DNA from: Hyphomicrobiales bacterium
Lineage (GTDB): Bacteria; Pseudomonadota; Alphaproteobacteria; Rhizobiales; Rhizobiaceae
Assembly (NCBI GenBank): GCA_900473175.1
Contig: UCKM01000006.1
Coordinates: 124,001-188,000, forward strand
DNA: 64,000 nucleotides
Reading direction: 5' to 3'
Position numbers and translations under genes: made by a program. Numbering within the stretch: position 1 is the stretch's first letter; each line of letters begins with the position of its first letter. This document shows positions 56,706 to 64,000 of the stretch, piece by piece. The notes beneath the pieces are model-generated. The model saw only the letters and a program-made list of their open reading frames with translations. It did not search any database and had not been told where the DNA came from.

Positions 56706-57030
56706 CCAATCGACACCGCTTGATCTCATGTTCCAAGCCCTGGCTGATCCGTCACGGCGCAGCATGGTTGAAAGGCTGAGCAGGGGACCTGCCTCGGTCA
56801 GCGAACTTGCCAAGCCACTCGCCATGTCGCTGCCAGCTGTTGTGCAGCATTTGCAGGTTTTGGAGGCGAGCGGACTGGTTCGTTCTGCGAAGGTTGGCCG
56901 CGTTCGCACCTGTCAAATCGATTGGGCAGCCTTGCAGACCGCCGAGGATTGGATGTTGGACCGGCGAAAAACTTGGGAGCGACGCCTGGACAGGCTGGGC
57001 GACTTCCTCGCCGAACAGGAAAAAGGATAG
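56698..57030 (+). CDS. ArsR-family helix-turn-helix regulator
   Basis: This 110-residue protein is a winged helix of the ArsR type: LMFQALADPSRRSMVERLSRGPASVSELAKPLAMSLPAVVQHLQVLEASGLVRSAKVGRVRTCQIDWAAL. The CVC metal motif of SmtB/ArsR is absent, so it is not an evident metal sensor. Such regulators are often paired with an SRPBCC/AHSA1 protein, as here (next gene 4 bp away). No usable Shine-Dalgarno precedes ATG 56698, whose start codon sits within a palindrome. Confidence 0.9.
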   Translation: MLNQSTPLDLMFQALADPSRRSMVERLSRGPASVSELAKPLAMSLPAVVQHLQVLEASGLVRSAKVGRVRTCQIDWAALQTAEDWMLDRRKTWERRLDRLGDFLAEQEKG

Positions 57031-57034
57031 ATCA

Positions 57035-57508
57035 ATGACCAAGCGATCCGTAAAGCACGACACCTTCGTCATCGAACGCAGCTATTCGGCCTCCCCTGCC
57101 CGTGTCTTCTTTGCCTTGAGCGACCCTCAGGCGAAAGCGAAGTGGTTCCGGGGTCCGGAAGAATGGGGCCCCGACAGGCACGCAATGGATTTCCGGGTCG
57201 GCGGGCGCGAGACCAGCACCGGCGGGCCGAAGGGCGGACCCCAGCACAGGTTCGACGCAATCTACCAGGATATCGTGCCGGACAACCGCATCGTCTACAC
57301 CTACGACATGCATCTCGACGATAAGCGCATCTCGGTTTCGCTTGCGACGATGGAATTGAGGCCGGAAGGCACAGGCACGCGGTTGATTTTTACCGAGCAG
57401 GGCGCCTATCTCGACGATTTCGACGACCCGTCGCTGCGCAGGCAAGGTACCGAGGAGTTGCTGGACGCCTTGGGAAGAGCTCTGGAAGCCGTTGGCGCCA
57501 ACGCTTGA
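57035..57508 (+). CDS. SRPBCC (AHSA1-like) domain protein
   Basis: This 157-residue protein has the START/Bet v1-like fold of the AHSA1 family: TFVIERSYSASPARVFFALSDPQAKAKWFRGPEEW, RVGGRETSTGGPKGG, IVPDNRIVYTYDMHL, RLIFTEQGAYLDDFDDPSLRRQGTEELLDALGRAL. These bind a hydrophobic ligand or client, but the exact role is unknown. AAAAGGAT precedes ATG 57035. It is translated directly after the ArsR regulator, forming a two-gene unit. Confidence 0.9.
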   Translation: MTKRSVKHDTFVIERSYSASPARVFFALSDPQAKAKWFRGPEEWGPDRHAMDFRVGGRETSTGGPKGGPQHRFDAIYQDIVPDNRIVYTYDMHLDDKRISVSLATMELRPEGTGTRLIFTEQGAYLDDFDDPSLRRQGTEELLDALGRALEAVGANA

Positions 57509-57516
57509 CGGCTGTG

Positions 57517-58467
57517 TCAGGGCGCTTCGCCCGATCCGGTCACGACAGTTTCGGCAGGGGCCTTGAGCCGCCCCTGCCTTTTCAATTGCTGTTCACGGAA
57601 GAAGATGAACAGGCCCGAGGCGACGACGAAGCCTGAGCCGATCAGCATCGACATGCGTGGGACATCGCCGAACACCAGCCAACCGAACAGGATCGCCCAG
57701 AACAGCAACGTATATTGCAAGGGTGCCACCGTGGCGGCATCGGCCAGCTTCAGCGCCCGATTGACAAGAACATGGGCAAGCATGGCGACCACGCCGAGCA
57801 AGCCAAGCAGGACGAGGTCGCGCAGGCTCACAGGCGTCCATTCGATGGTGACGGAAACGAAACCGGCAAGGCCGGCACCGACGATCTGCCAGAACACCAA
57901 TGTCGTGTCCGGCGTGCCACGCAGTGAGCGGCCAAGCAGCAGCATGAAGGCAAAAGCCATGCTGCCAAGAATGGAAATCACCGCCTGTGGGGTAAGCGCC
58001 TGCGACGACGGTTCAAGGGCGATCACGACACCAATGAAGCCGACGATGATGGCGCTCCAGCGCCGCCACCCGACCGGCTCCTTCAGTACGAGAGGCGAGA
58101 CCGCCGCCACATAGATAGGTGCTGCCAGCCAGTAGGTCATGACATCGGCGAGCGGCAGGTAAACCACCGCGAAATAGAAGGCGAAGACTTCGGTGGTCGA
58201 AAGGATGACGCGCGCAAGCTGCAAACGTGGACGATCCACCTCCATGATTTTCTTCGGTCCGTTCAACCAGAGAAAGGGCACAAGCACGATCAAAGCGGCA
58301 ATGCTGCGAATGAACACCACCTGCCCGACTGAATAGGTCGATACCAGCCACTTGCCCATGACGTCGTTCAGGGAAAACATCAGCATGCCCAGCAGCATCA
58401 GCAAGACGCCGGTGCGCGCTGCCGAGGGTACGGATGTGCCGGTAAGGGTTTGCGGGGCCGCGGACAT
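57517..58467 (-). CDS. EamA/DMT-family permease
   Basis: This 316-residue inner-membrane protein has about ten hydrophobic segments in two EamA repeats (VLLMLLGMLMFSLNDVMGKWLVSTY at about residue 20, ending in MSMLIGSGFVVASGLFIFFREQQLKR). The DMT superfamily exports small metabolites and amino acids. The substrate cannot be read from sequence. It is convergent with the SRPBCC gene (8 bp between stops). Confidence 0.9.
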   Translation of the reverse strand: MSAAPQTLTGTSVPSAARTGVLLMLLGMLMFSLNDVMGKWLVSTYSVGQVVFIRSIAALIVLVPFLWLNGPKKIMEVDRPRLQLARVILSTTEVFAFYFAVVYLPLADVMTYWLAAPIYVAAVSPLVLKEPVGWRRWSAIIVGFIGVVIALEPSSQALTPQAVISILGSMAFAFMLLLGRSLRGTPDTTLVFWQIVGAGLAGFVSVTIEWTPVSLRDLVLLGLLGVVAMLAHVLVNRALKLADAATVAPLQYTLLFWAILFGWLVFGDVPRMSMLIGSGFVVASGLFIFFREQQLKRQGRLKAPAETVVTGSGEAP

Positions 58468-58770
58468 GAGGCGCTATTCCTGAGGTAGCCGATTTTTGGA
58501 TGCTTTGATCTATTTCTCGCCGCCAATCCAGTCGAAAAGCGTGCAGAGCAGTCACATGCGGCGCAAAAACAGCACACTCAACGCATCTATCTGCAATTTC
58601 AGCCATAATCTCGACGCGAAGTTGTCCTTTTTCGTAGTTTGACATCGTTGGGGACGTCTTCTTTGACATTCAAGCCAGATGCTTTCGTGCATCAATAAAG
58701 TGGTCATTAACCAATAAATCGGATAGTCCGGCTATTCGGGGATTGGAAAACGGTCAGGATTGGAACGAAT
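58468..58770. other. Intergenic region between the EamA permease and the DUF882 gene
   Basis: The region is 303 bases with divergent promoters expected at either end. TTGACA occurs at 58661-58666 (plus). GGTCATTAACC at 58702-58712 is a short palindrome. A 58-codon minus-strand start (MSKKTSPTMSNYEKGQ) opens here, but its frame runs as an antisense shadow into the permease gene. I see nothing else. Confidence 0.5.
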
Positions 58771-60714
58771 TTGTCAAACGTGAGTCTGGTACAGAAAGGC
58801 GCATCGAAGGTCATTTCGCTCCTGAGCGCCCGCTGGTTCGGCCCCCTCATGATTTTCGCTTCAATGTTGTTTTCCTGTGCCGACGCCTTTGCAGAAACCC
58901 GCACGCTCAAGCTCTATTTTGTCCATACGAACGAGCGCGCTGAAATCACCTTCAAGAGAAATGGCCGCTTTCAACAGGATGGCCTGAACAAGCTCAACCG
59001 GTTCCTGCGCGACTGGCGCCGCAACGAGCCGACCAAAATGGATCCCCGCCTGTTCGACCTCGTCTGGCAAATCTATGACAAGGTTGGCGGCAGCGACTAT
59101 ATCCATGTCGTCTCCGCCTATCGTTCCCCGGCCACCAATTCGATGCTGCGCTCACGCTCGCGCGGTGTCGCGCGCAAGAGCCAGCATATGCTCGGCAAGG
59201 CCATGGACTGGTATCTGCCGGGCGTAAAACTGGCGACGCTTCGCGCCACGGCCCTGCGCTTCGAAGCCGGCGGCGTTGGCTATTATCCTCGTTCGGGTTC
59301 GCCATTCATCCACACGGATGTCGGCAATGTTCGCCACTGGCCGCGCATGAGCCGCAGGGAACTGCTCGCTGTCTTCCCCGATGGCAAGACGATTCACGTT
59401 CCATCCGACGGCAGGCCGCTGCCAGGTTACGAACAGGCCGTTGCCGCCTATGAGGCACGCAAGCGCAGCGGCGGCTCGATCCAGATCGCAAGCTCGTCGG
59501 GTTCGGCGAGAAAGGGCAAGACTCTGTTCGGCATGCTGTTTGGCGGCGGGGCGGACGAAGAAGAAGATACGAGCGAAGGCTCGGTGGCAGTCGCCTCGGC
59601 GGCGAAACCGTCCCGTGCCGTTGCGGCAAGGCCGGCGCCAGCGGGCGAAGAATCCGATGAGGGCGCAGCTCCGGCAATTGCCGTGCAGCCGCAACCGCCT
59701 GTCCCACCGGCGGCGGCCGCTGTCCGCGTACAACCACAGACGATCGCTCCCGATCTTCCCGCGGCCGACGTCCCGCAGCCTGTGGCAGCGCCACGTCCTG
59801 AGGCACCTGCAGCGTTGACCCCCGAAGACAATGCAGCGCTCGCTTTCGCCATACCTGTGCCGCTTCGCCGTCCTGACTACGCGCCGACACCTGCGCCAGA
59901 CGAGGCGTCATCGCTCAACGCCCTTGCCCAGAACGAAGTCTCGGTTCCCGTGCCTGTGGTGCGGCCCGAGGATAGCGCCGGTGCGATCCGCGACCTGATT
60001 GCAGCGAATGTCGACGAGCCTGCACCCGCGGCTGACCAGTCACAACCTCAATTGGCCAATGCGCTTGTTCCCGTCCCCTTCGACAAGCCTAAGCACAACG
60101 ACATGATGGTTGCGTCGGTTGTACCGAGCCAGCGTCCCGCCATGCCCGCTGAACCGCCGATTGCCGCCAGCAACGACGTCATCAGCGTTCCTGACGACAG
60201 CATGACGCCAGAGGCAATCATCGCGCAGGCCGATGCCGAGCAGGAGGATCCTGGCGCAGAACCTGCGGCGCCGATGCCGACGACAACCGGGACAACCGGC
60301 GGGCGCCTCCAGCCCCAGCAAAATGTACAAATGGCATCGGCCGGGCCGCAACCATCCTTGCGCCGTTCCATGCTCGAAGCCAAGGGCGATCCTGTCGCCA
60401 TGCTTGACAGCGGTGTGAAGACGACCACGAAGAAAGCCAAACCGCACCGTCAGGCCGGGCAGAACGCGACGGCCAAGGCGATTCTCGTTTCGTCCGACTT
60501 GCCTGACCGGGCGCTGTCCACCGACCAGGTGGCCAATACTGCACCTGAAGTGGTGCCAGCCGTGCTGCGCAACAGCTCGATGCGAAAGGCACCGACAACT
60601 GTCTACACCGCTGGTTTCCAGCCCTCCCTGCCCGTGGCCAATGCCAACAAGTTTACGGGTAAGGCGGTCACATTCATGCAGATTGCCAGGTTCCACCCGA
60701 CGAGCGGGATGTAA
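58771..60714 (+). CDS. Exported DUF882 (peptidase M15-like) protein with long Pro/Ala-rich tail
   Basis: This 647-residue protein has an N-terminal hydrophobic export segment (WFGPLMIFASMLFSCADAFA, to about residue 41). The DUF882 domain spans about residues 45-215, with VVSAYRSPATNSMLRSRSRGVARKSQHMLGKAMDWYLPG and SPFIHTDVGNVRHWPR. These supply the His/Asp/His zinc ligands of M15 D-Ala-D-Ala-type peptidases. Residues 230-647 are low-complexity Ala/Pro/Val, acidic and probably disordered. A wall-hydrolysis or wall-binding role is likely. The start is a TTG with a weak Shine-Dalgarno. GTG 58780 or ATG 58849 are alternatives. Confidence 0.85.
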   Translation: MSNVSLVQKGASKVISLLSARWFGPLMIFASMLFSCADAFAETRTLKLYFVHTNERAEITFKRNGRFQQDGLNKLNRFLRDWRRNEPTKMDPRLFDLVWQIYDKVGGSDYIHVVSAYRSPATNSMLRSRSRGVARKSQHMLGKAMDWYLPGVKLATLRATALRFEAGGVGYYPRSGSPFIHTDVGNVRHWPRMSRRELLAVFPDGKTIHVPSDGRPLPGYEQAVAAYEARKRSGGSIQIASSSGSARKGKTLFGMLFGGGADEEEDTSEGSVAVASAAKPSRAVAARPAPAGEESDEGAAPAIAVQPQPPVPPAAAAVRVQPQTIAPDLPAADVPQPVAAPRPEAPAALTPEDNAALAFAIPVPLRRPDYAPTPAPDEASSLNALAQNEVSVPVPVVRPEDSAGAIRDLIAANVDEPAPAADQSQPQLANALVPVPFDKPKHNDMMVASVVPSQRPAMPAEPPIAASNDVISVPDDSMTPEAIIAQADAEQEDPGAEPAAPMPTTTGTTGGRLQPQQNVQMASAGPQPSLRRSMLEAKGDPVAMLDSGVKTTTKKAKPHRQAGQNATAKAILVSSDLPDRALSTDQVANTAPEVVPAVLRNSSMRKAPTTVYTAGFQPSLPVANANKFTGKAVTFMQIARFHPTSGM

Positions 60715-60755
60715 ACCAGTTCAGCCACCAAGGCAGCGGCTCCGAAAGATAGAGC

Positions 60756-61361
60756 CTAGCGCAAGAGCGTTTCGAGCTGCAAAGCGCAGGCGCGCAGCGG
60801 CTCGGCGCTCTGGCTGGCTTTGGCCATTGCCATGGCGCCGGAATAGCTTGCAACGACGAGAGTCGCGAGATCATGGGCGCGTGAGGCATCCATCTCCGGT
60901 CGGTCGGCGTGCAACCTGAATGAAAGCGCCGCGCGCCAGCGATCGAATACCTCATTGACGGCTTCGCGGAAATCAGGGTCGGCCAGCGACAATTCCAGCG
61001 CCAGATTGTTGAGCGGACAACCGGTCACGGCCCGATTGCGCTCCAGCGTGTCGGCAACGCCGTCGAATACGGCGCGAATGCCTGCCGCTGCCGACGATGC
61101 CGTCGCAACCGGCTGTATGGCGGTCTCATCGACTTCCGGGCCCACGCGTTCGGCGATCACCGCGAGACCCAGTGCCTTCTTCGTCGCGAAATGATGATGG
61201 AGTGCGCCGCCGGTCGCCCCTGCTGCGCGGACAACATCATGCACGCTGGTCGCGTTATATCCGTGGCGTTGAAACAGGTCGGCGGCAACATCGAGAATCC
61301 GCGCACGCATGGCTTGCGGATTGTTGATGCGCCTCGGCCGTTCCAAATTTTCCGTTGTCAT
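60756..61361 (-). CDS. TetR-family regulator
   Basis: This 201-residue protein has the TetR helix-turn-helix ILDVAADLFQRHGYNATSVHDVVRAAGATGGALHHHFATKKALGLAVI (about residues 21-68). The C-terminal ligand domain begins with ERVGPEVDETAIQPV and contains TGCPLNNLALELSLADPDFREAVNEVFDRW, typical of the TetR_C_33/YxaF-like group. ATG 61361 has AGGCGGG upstream. The frame to 61409 adds a Cys-containing non-conserved segment. It is divergent from the NIPSNAP gene over a tandem repeat that is its likely operator. Confidence 0.9.
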   Translation of the reverse strand: MTTENLERPRRINNPQAMRARILDVAADLFQRHGYNATSVHDVVRAAGATGGALHHHFATKKALGLAVIAERVGPEVDETAIQPVATASSAAAGIRAVFDGVADTLERNRAVTGCPLNNLALELSLADPDFREAVNEVFDRWRAALSFRLHADRPEMDASRAHDLATLVVASYSGAMAMAKASQSAEPLRACALQLETLLR

Positions 61362-61397
61362 TGTTATCCCGCCTTTCTCACAAAATACCAGATTGAC

Positions 61398-61440
61398 AAA
61401 ACAGGACAACCGGTTTTATCTAAAACAGGATAACCGGTTT
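61398..61440. promoter_or_regulatory. Tandem 20-bp repeat, probable TetR operator
   Basis: AAAACAGGACAACCGGTTTT at 61398-61417 recurs with one internal change (C to T) at 61422-61440, a 24-bp period. Each copy contains the self-complementary core AACCGGTT. It lies 36 bases before the tetR start and 24 bases before the NIPSNAP start, so it can control both. Confidence 0.7.
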
Positions 61441-61464
61441 GTTTTCTCGATGGGAGCGAGTTTT

Positions 61465-62238
61465 ATGGCTGGCATGGTTCCCCACACTTCCCCGCCTGCA
61501 TCTGTGGACCAGAGCTTCCGTCACAGCCCGATCGTCGAGCTGCGACGCTACACCCTCCACCCCGGCCGCCGGGATGACCTGATCACCCTGTTCGACGCGC
61601 ATTTTGTCGAAAGCCAGGAAGCGTGCGGAATGAAGATCATCGGCCAGTTTCGTGATATCGAGGAACCCGATGCGTTCGTGTGGCTGCGCGGTTTCGATAG
61701 CATGGAGCCTCGTCACAAGGCCTTGACGGACTTTTATGACGGTCCGGTCTGGGCCGCTCACCGCGATGCTGCCAACGCCACCATGATTGATTCCGATGAT
61801 GTATTGTTGCTGCATCCGGTTGGTGATTCCGGCGGCTTCACGCTTCCCAATGTGCGGCCCGTTCCTGACTCGACTGATCACTCCCCGGCAATCATCCAGG
61901 CCTTGACCTACCCACTCAGATCTCCAGCCGAAGACGGTTTCCTTGCGTTTTACGATGAGAGGATTGCACCGATTCTTCGTGCCTCGGGTGATAAACCAGT
62001 CGCTGCGTTTGCCTCGGAGCACGGAGAAAACACCTTCACCCGCCTGCCCGTCCGGGTCGGGGAGAATGTGCTGGTGGTATTTTCGCGATTTGAGGATGCG
62101 GCCGCATGCTCAGCCCACAACAGCGCCCTTGCGAGCGCTCCGGAATGGATAGTCGTTCAACAATGGCTAACGGACAATCTTAGTGCACCACCAACGACCG
62201 CACGCCTGTTGCCAACGGTACGATCTTTGCTGCGCTAA
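61465..62238 (+). CDS. NIPSNAP-family protein
   Basis: This 257-residue protein has two NIPSNAP/ferredoxin-like halves. The first is IVELRRYTLHPGRRDDLITLFDAHFVESQEACGMKIIGQFRDIEEPDAFVWLRGFDSMEPRHKALTDFYDGPVW. The second is AIIQALTYPL..FLAFYDERIAPILRASGDKPVAAFASEHGENTFTRLPVRVGENVLVVFSRFED. These dimeric alpha-beta barrel proteins bind small ligands, often beside TetR regulators. ATG 61465 has GGGAG 8 bases upstream. The longer frame from 61309 only reads through the operator. Confidence 0.88.
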   Translation: MAGMVPHTSPPASVDQSFRHSPIVELRRYTLHPGRRDDLITLFDAHFVESQEACGMKIIGQFRDIEEPDAFVWLRGFDSMEPRHKALTDFYDGPVWAAHRDAANATMIDSDDVLLLHPVGDSGGFTLPNVRPVPDSTDHSPAIIQALTYPLRSPAEDGFLAFYDERIAPILRASGDKPVAAFASEHGENTFTRLPVRVGENVLVVFSRFEDAAACSAHNSALASAPEWIVVQQWLTDNLSAPPTTARLLPTVRSLLR

Positions 62239-62243
62239 CAACC

Positions 62244-63431
62244 TCACTGCGTCTCGTTGAGTGTAATTGGAATAAAAGCTTTGGCGCGCCGTATCTTGCG
62301 TCCAAGTTCGATGCCCGGACGCTCAATGAGAATGTGCACGGCCAGCGAGGCAAACACCAAACCCGACAAAGCCCCAAAGATGGCGAGCCAGTAATTCGCA
62401 TCGGATTCAAGGGCGAAAGCCTTCAGCGGCGCAATGGAGAAAACAGCAAAAAGCGCGACTCCCTGCATCAGATAGATGCCGTAACTCAGTTCTCCGAGCT
62501 TTATGGATGGCTTCGCAACCAACAATCCAAAAATCGTTCCACCACCGAGCATGAAATAAAACGAAGTGCCGAGCAGAATCGAGACTTCCGGGCGATAGGC
62601 CGTCTCGTAACTCATTCCAACAATAACAAGAATGCCGATGATAGCGAGCGATGCTGCGACTGGAGAGAGCTTCAATACCAGTCGTCTTTCTTGGAGCGAA
62701 GCACACACCATCCCGCAACCAAAGAACGAATAGATCGCAAAGCGTGCGTTGAAATCGATGAAAGCCAATGAGACAGCAAGCGCCAACGCAAAAACTGCAG
62801 CAGGAAGATGCCAAGATTGCGCTCTGGCGAAAATCGCAAGCACAGGGAGCATCACATAGAAGAGCCATTCATATTGCAGTGTCCAGGTGACACCGGCCGT
62901 TACGCCGATAATTCCAGTGGTGCCATTCATTTCAACAAGGGGAAGAACGCCAAGCGCCAGGTTTTGAGCAACTTCCATGACATATCGGGAAGCGGGAACA
63001 TGCAATGTCGCACCCGATTTCAAATATAAGATCGCAATCGCGATCGATATGGTGAACACATAGACCGGGCCCAAACGAAACAAGCGACCCACCATCAAGT
63101 TGGGAAAATCGAGCGCACCTTTGGCCCGGACAATCTTGCCCCAGAACAAGTAACCGGTGACCATGAAAAAGTAGGCAACGCCGATTTGGCCGATCAGTGT
63201 GTAAAACCTCGACGGAGGGACAGTCCACGTGCCACTTCGAATGTACTGATAGTAGATGACGGAGTGATGAAGTGCTACCGCAAGAGCGAGAAAACCGCGC
63301 AGCCCGTCGATGGCGTTTACGCGCAGGCCGCTGCCTGAATTGAATCCCACGCGATGAAAAATCGGCAAATAGGTGAGAAGCAATGCGAACGCGACTGCGA
63401 CAACCGCGGGCCAGATAGCATAGACCGTCAT
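62244..63431 (-). CDS. Acyltransferase 3 (OafA/NolL-like) membrane protein
   Basis: This 395-residue protein has about ten transmembrane segments and the acyltransferase-3 motif NAIDGLRGFLALAVALHHSVIYY (catalytic His, about residues 38-60). FTVTGYLFWGK-type and LQYEWLFYVMLPVLAIFAR follow. Such enzymes O-acylate surface polysaccharides, Nod-type oligosaccharides or peptides. No sugar-synthesis genes are nearby. ATG 63431 has AGGCGAT upstream. It stands alone between the NIPSNAP gene and a tRNA. Confidence 0.92.
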   Translation of the reverse strand: MTVYAIWPAVVAVAFALLLTYLPIFHRVGFNSGSGLRVNAIDGLRGFLALAVALHHSVIYYQYIRSGTWTVPPSRFYTLIGQIGVAYFFMVTGYLFWGKIVRAKGALDFPNLMVGRLFRLGPVYVFTISIAIAILYLKSGATLHVPASRYVMEVAQNLALGVLPLVEMNGTTGIIGVTAGVTWTLQYEWLFYVMLPVLAIFARAQSWHLPAAVFALALAVSLAFIDFNARFAIYSFFGCGMVCASLQERRLVLKLSPVAASLAIIGILVIVGMSYETAYRPEVSILLGTSFYFMLGGGTIFGLLVAKPSIKLGELSYGIYLMQGVALFAVFSIAPLKAFALESDANYWLAIFGALSGLVFASLAVHILIERPGIELGRKIRRAKAFIPITLNETQ

Positions 63432-63564
63432 TCTTGATCGCCTAAACTGAGGTACCGAGGCCAATTCGCATGTTCCGATGCTGGACGCAATCGGGTTTCA
63501 GTGACCAATGGCGGCCGTTCACTTCCCGAGGAACAGGTCGACCTCACGGATCGTGAGGGAAATT

Positions 63565-63640
<76 letters not shown>

Positions 63641-63748
63641 ATTCCAAGCGGTCGCAAGGACCGCGCCGGGTAAACCGGCAAACTGTTCGGCAAGGTCTGG
63701 ATTCTTGCACGGGCGGGTTATTATCTCCCGCCACCGGGAAGATCAAGC

Positions 63749-63778
63749 CCTGTTCGCCGCTTATTTTCGGCGAACAGG
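63749..63778. terminator. Perfect 11-bp hairpin after the TIGR02300-type gene
   Basis: CCTGTTCGCCG (63749-63759) and CGGCGAACAGG (63768-63778) flank an 8-base A/T-rich loop, 11 bases past the acidic protein stop. It is probably a terminator although no U-run follows on either strand. Confidence 0.6.
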
Positions 63779-63789
63779 ACTATTTCAAA

Positions 63790-64000
63790 TCAATTCTCGT
63801 CGTCGTCGCCAATGCCGCCGCCGAGAATGTCGGTGACGTCATCATCTTCGTCTTCTTCGTCTTCGGCGAGGAAGGTATCGTCGTCGTCAGTGTCGTCAAC
63901 CTCGACGTCGACATCGTCGCCAAGATCCGGCACATCGTCGGCGGTGTCGGCATCTGCATCTTCGAGCGAAACGAATTCAGGCTTCTCCAGCGCAACGTCC
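63790..64000 (-). CDS. C-terminal part of an acidic TIGR02300/FYDLN-type protein (N-terminus beyond the window)
   Basis: The last 69 codons encode VALEKPEFVSLEDADADTADD, then runs of Asp and Glu, and end DVTDILGGGIGDDDEN. The acidic tail and the closing D-I-L-G-G-G-I motif match the TIGR02300 family, whose N-terminus carries a zinc-type CxxC and the FYDLN motif and which commonly lies beside tRNA-Ala and aroA-cmk-rpsA in Hyphomicrobiales. Only the tail is visible, so the assignment rests on it. Function is unknown. Confidence 0.7.
   Translation of the reverse strand, partial: DVALEKPEFVSLEDADADTADDVPDLGDDVDVEVDDTDDDDTFLAEDEEDEDDDVTDILGGGIGDDDEN

Noticed and set aside
61309-61464. N-terminal extension of the NIPSNAP gene, with a repeated peptide (QDNRF)
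   Set aside because: The peptide repeat is only the translation of the tandem operator. A good Shine-Dalgarno places the start at 61465.

Overview
The window is chromosomal DNA of an alphaproteobacterium, most likely a member of the Hyphomicrobiales (rhizobia/Phyllobacteriaceae/Brucellaceae group). The assignment rests on family content and gene order: DUF1150 next to Hsp20, cysG-DUF2849-cysI-cysH-DUF934, a C-terminal acidic FYDLN-type (TIGR02300) protein beside tRNA-Ala, an hrcA-grpE pair, and rhizobial-type intergenic palindromes. Base composition is uniformly GC-rich and genes are tightly packed with many 4-bp ATGA overlaps. I see no prophage, insertion sequence, CRISPR array or defence island. 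The interest is in regulation and in how catabolic genes are grouped.

Layout. 1-5.0 kb: tamB (cut by the window edge) and tamA, minus strand, the outer-membrane translocation and assembly module. 5.3-7.2 kb: a D-amino-acid/glycine dehydrogenase (dadA type) behind a tandem glycine riboswitch, with a divergent stand-alone Lrp-type RAM domain protein. 7.4-9.2 kb: ilvD. 9.3-22 kb: a reductive pyrimidine-degradation locus with an NMT1-type ABC transporter, dihydropyrimidinase, ureidopropionase-type amidohydrolase, omega-aminotransferase, a RutR-type TetR regulator and preA/preT. RutR-like boxes lie in front of the aminotransferase/rutR pair and in front of preT. Three intergenic palindromic repeats sit in or next to this locus.

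22-30.5 kb: an RND pump and adaptor, pncB, Hsp20 plus DUF1150 (with a ROSE-like thermometer hairpin over the Hsp20 Shine-Dalgarno), a nucleoside hydrolase and an L,D-transpeptidase. 30.5-36.7 kb: an assimilatory sulfate reduction run (cysG, DUF2849, cysI, cysH, DUF934) that continues into a ferredoxin-NADP reductase and a 2Fe-2S ferredoxin, suggesting a dedicated electron chain to sulfite reductase. 37-41.3 kb: yraN, rsmI, hemW, rdgB, a VOC protein and rph in one translationally coupled minus-strand run, divergent from hrcA-grpE (41.4-43.3 kb).

43.3-51.5 kb: a TRIC-type channel, a PfkB sugar/adenosine kinase, an EI24 membrane protein, nth, DUF2244, an Ada-like methyltransferase and a copper module (CueR-type promoter, CopA with two YHS domains, cueR). 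51.7-55 kb: kdpD-kdpE with no kdpFABC in view. 55-64 kb: a non-canonical SDR lacking the catalytic Tyr/Lys, OsmC, a 64-residue cysteine protein, an ArsR-SRPBCC pair that may be leaderless, an EamA permease, a DUF882 peptidoglycan-type protein with a long Pro/Ala tail, a TetR/NIPSNAP pair over a tandem 20-bp repeat, an acyltransferase, tRNA-Ala(GGC) and the acidic end of a TIGR02300-type gene.

Start sites were chosen by Shine-Dalgarno position, signal peptide and family start. Long open frames on the opposite strand of tamB, the RND pump, copA and others are GC-rich shadows and are omitted.
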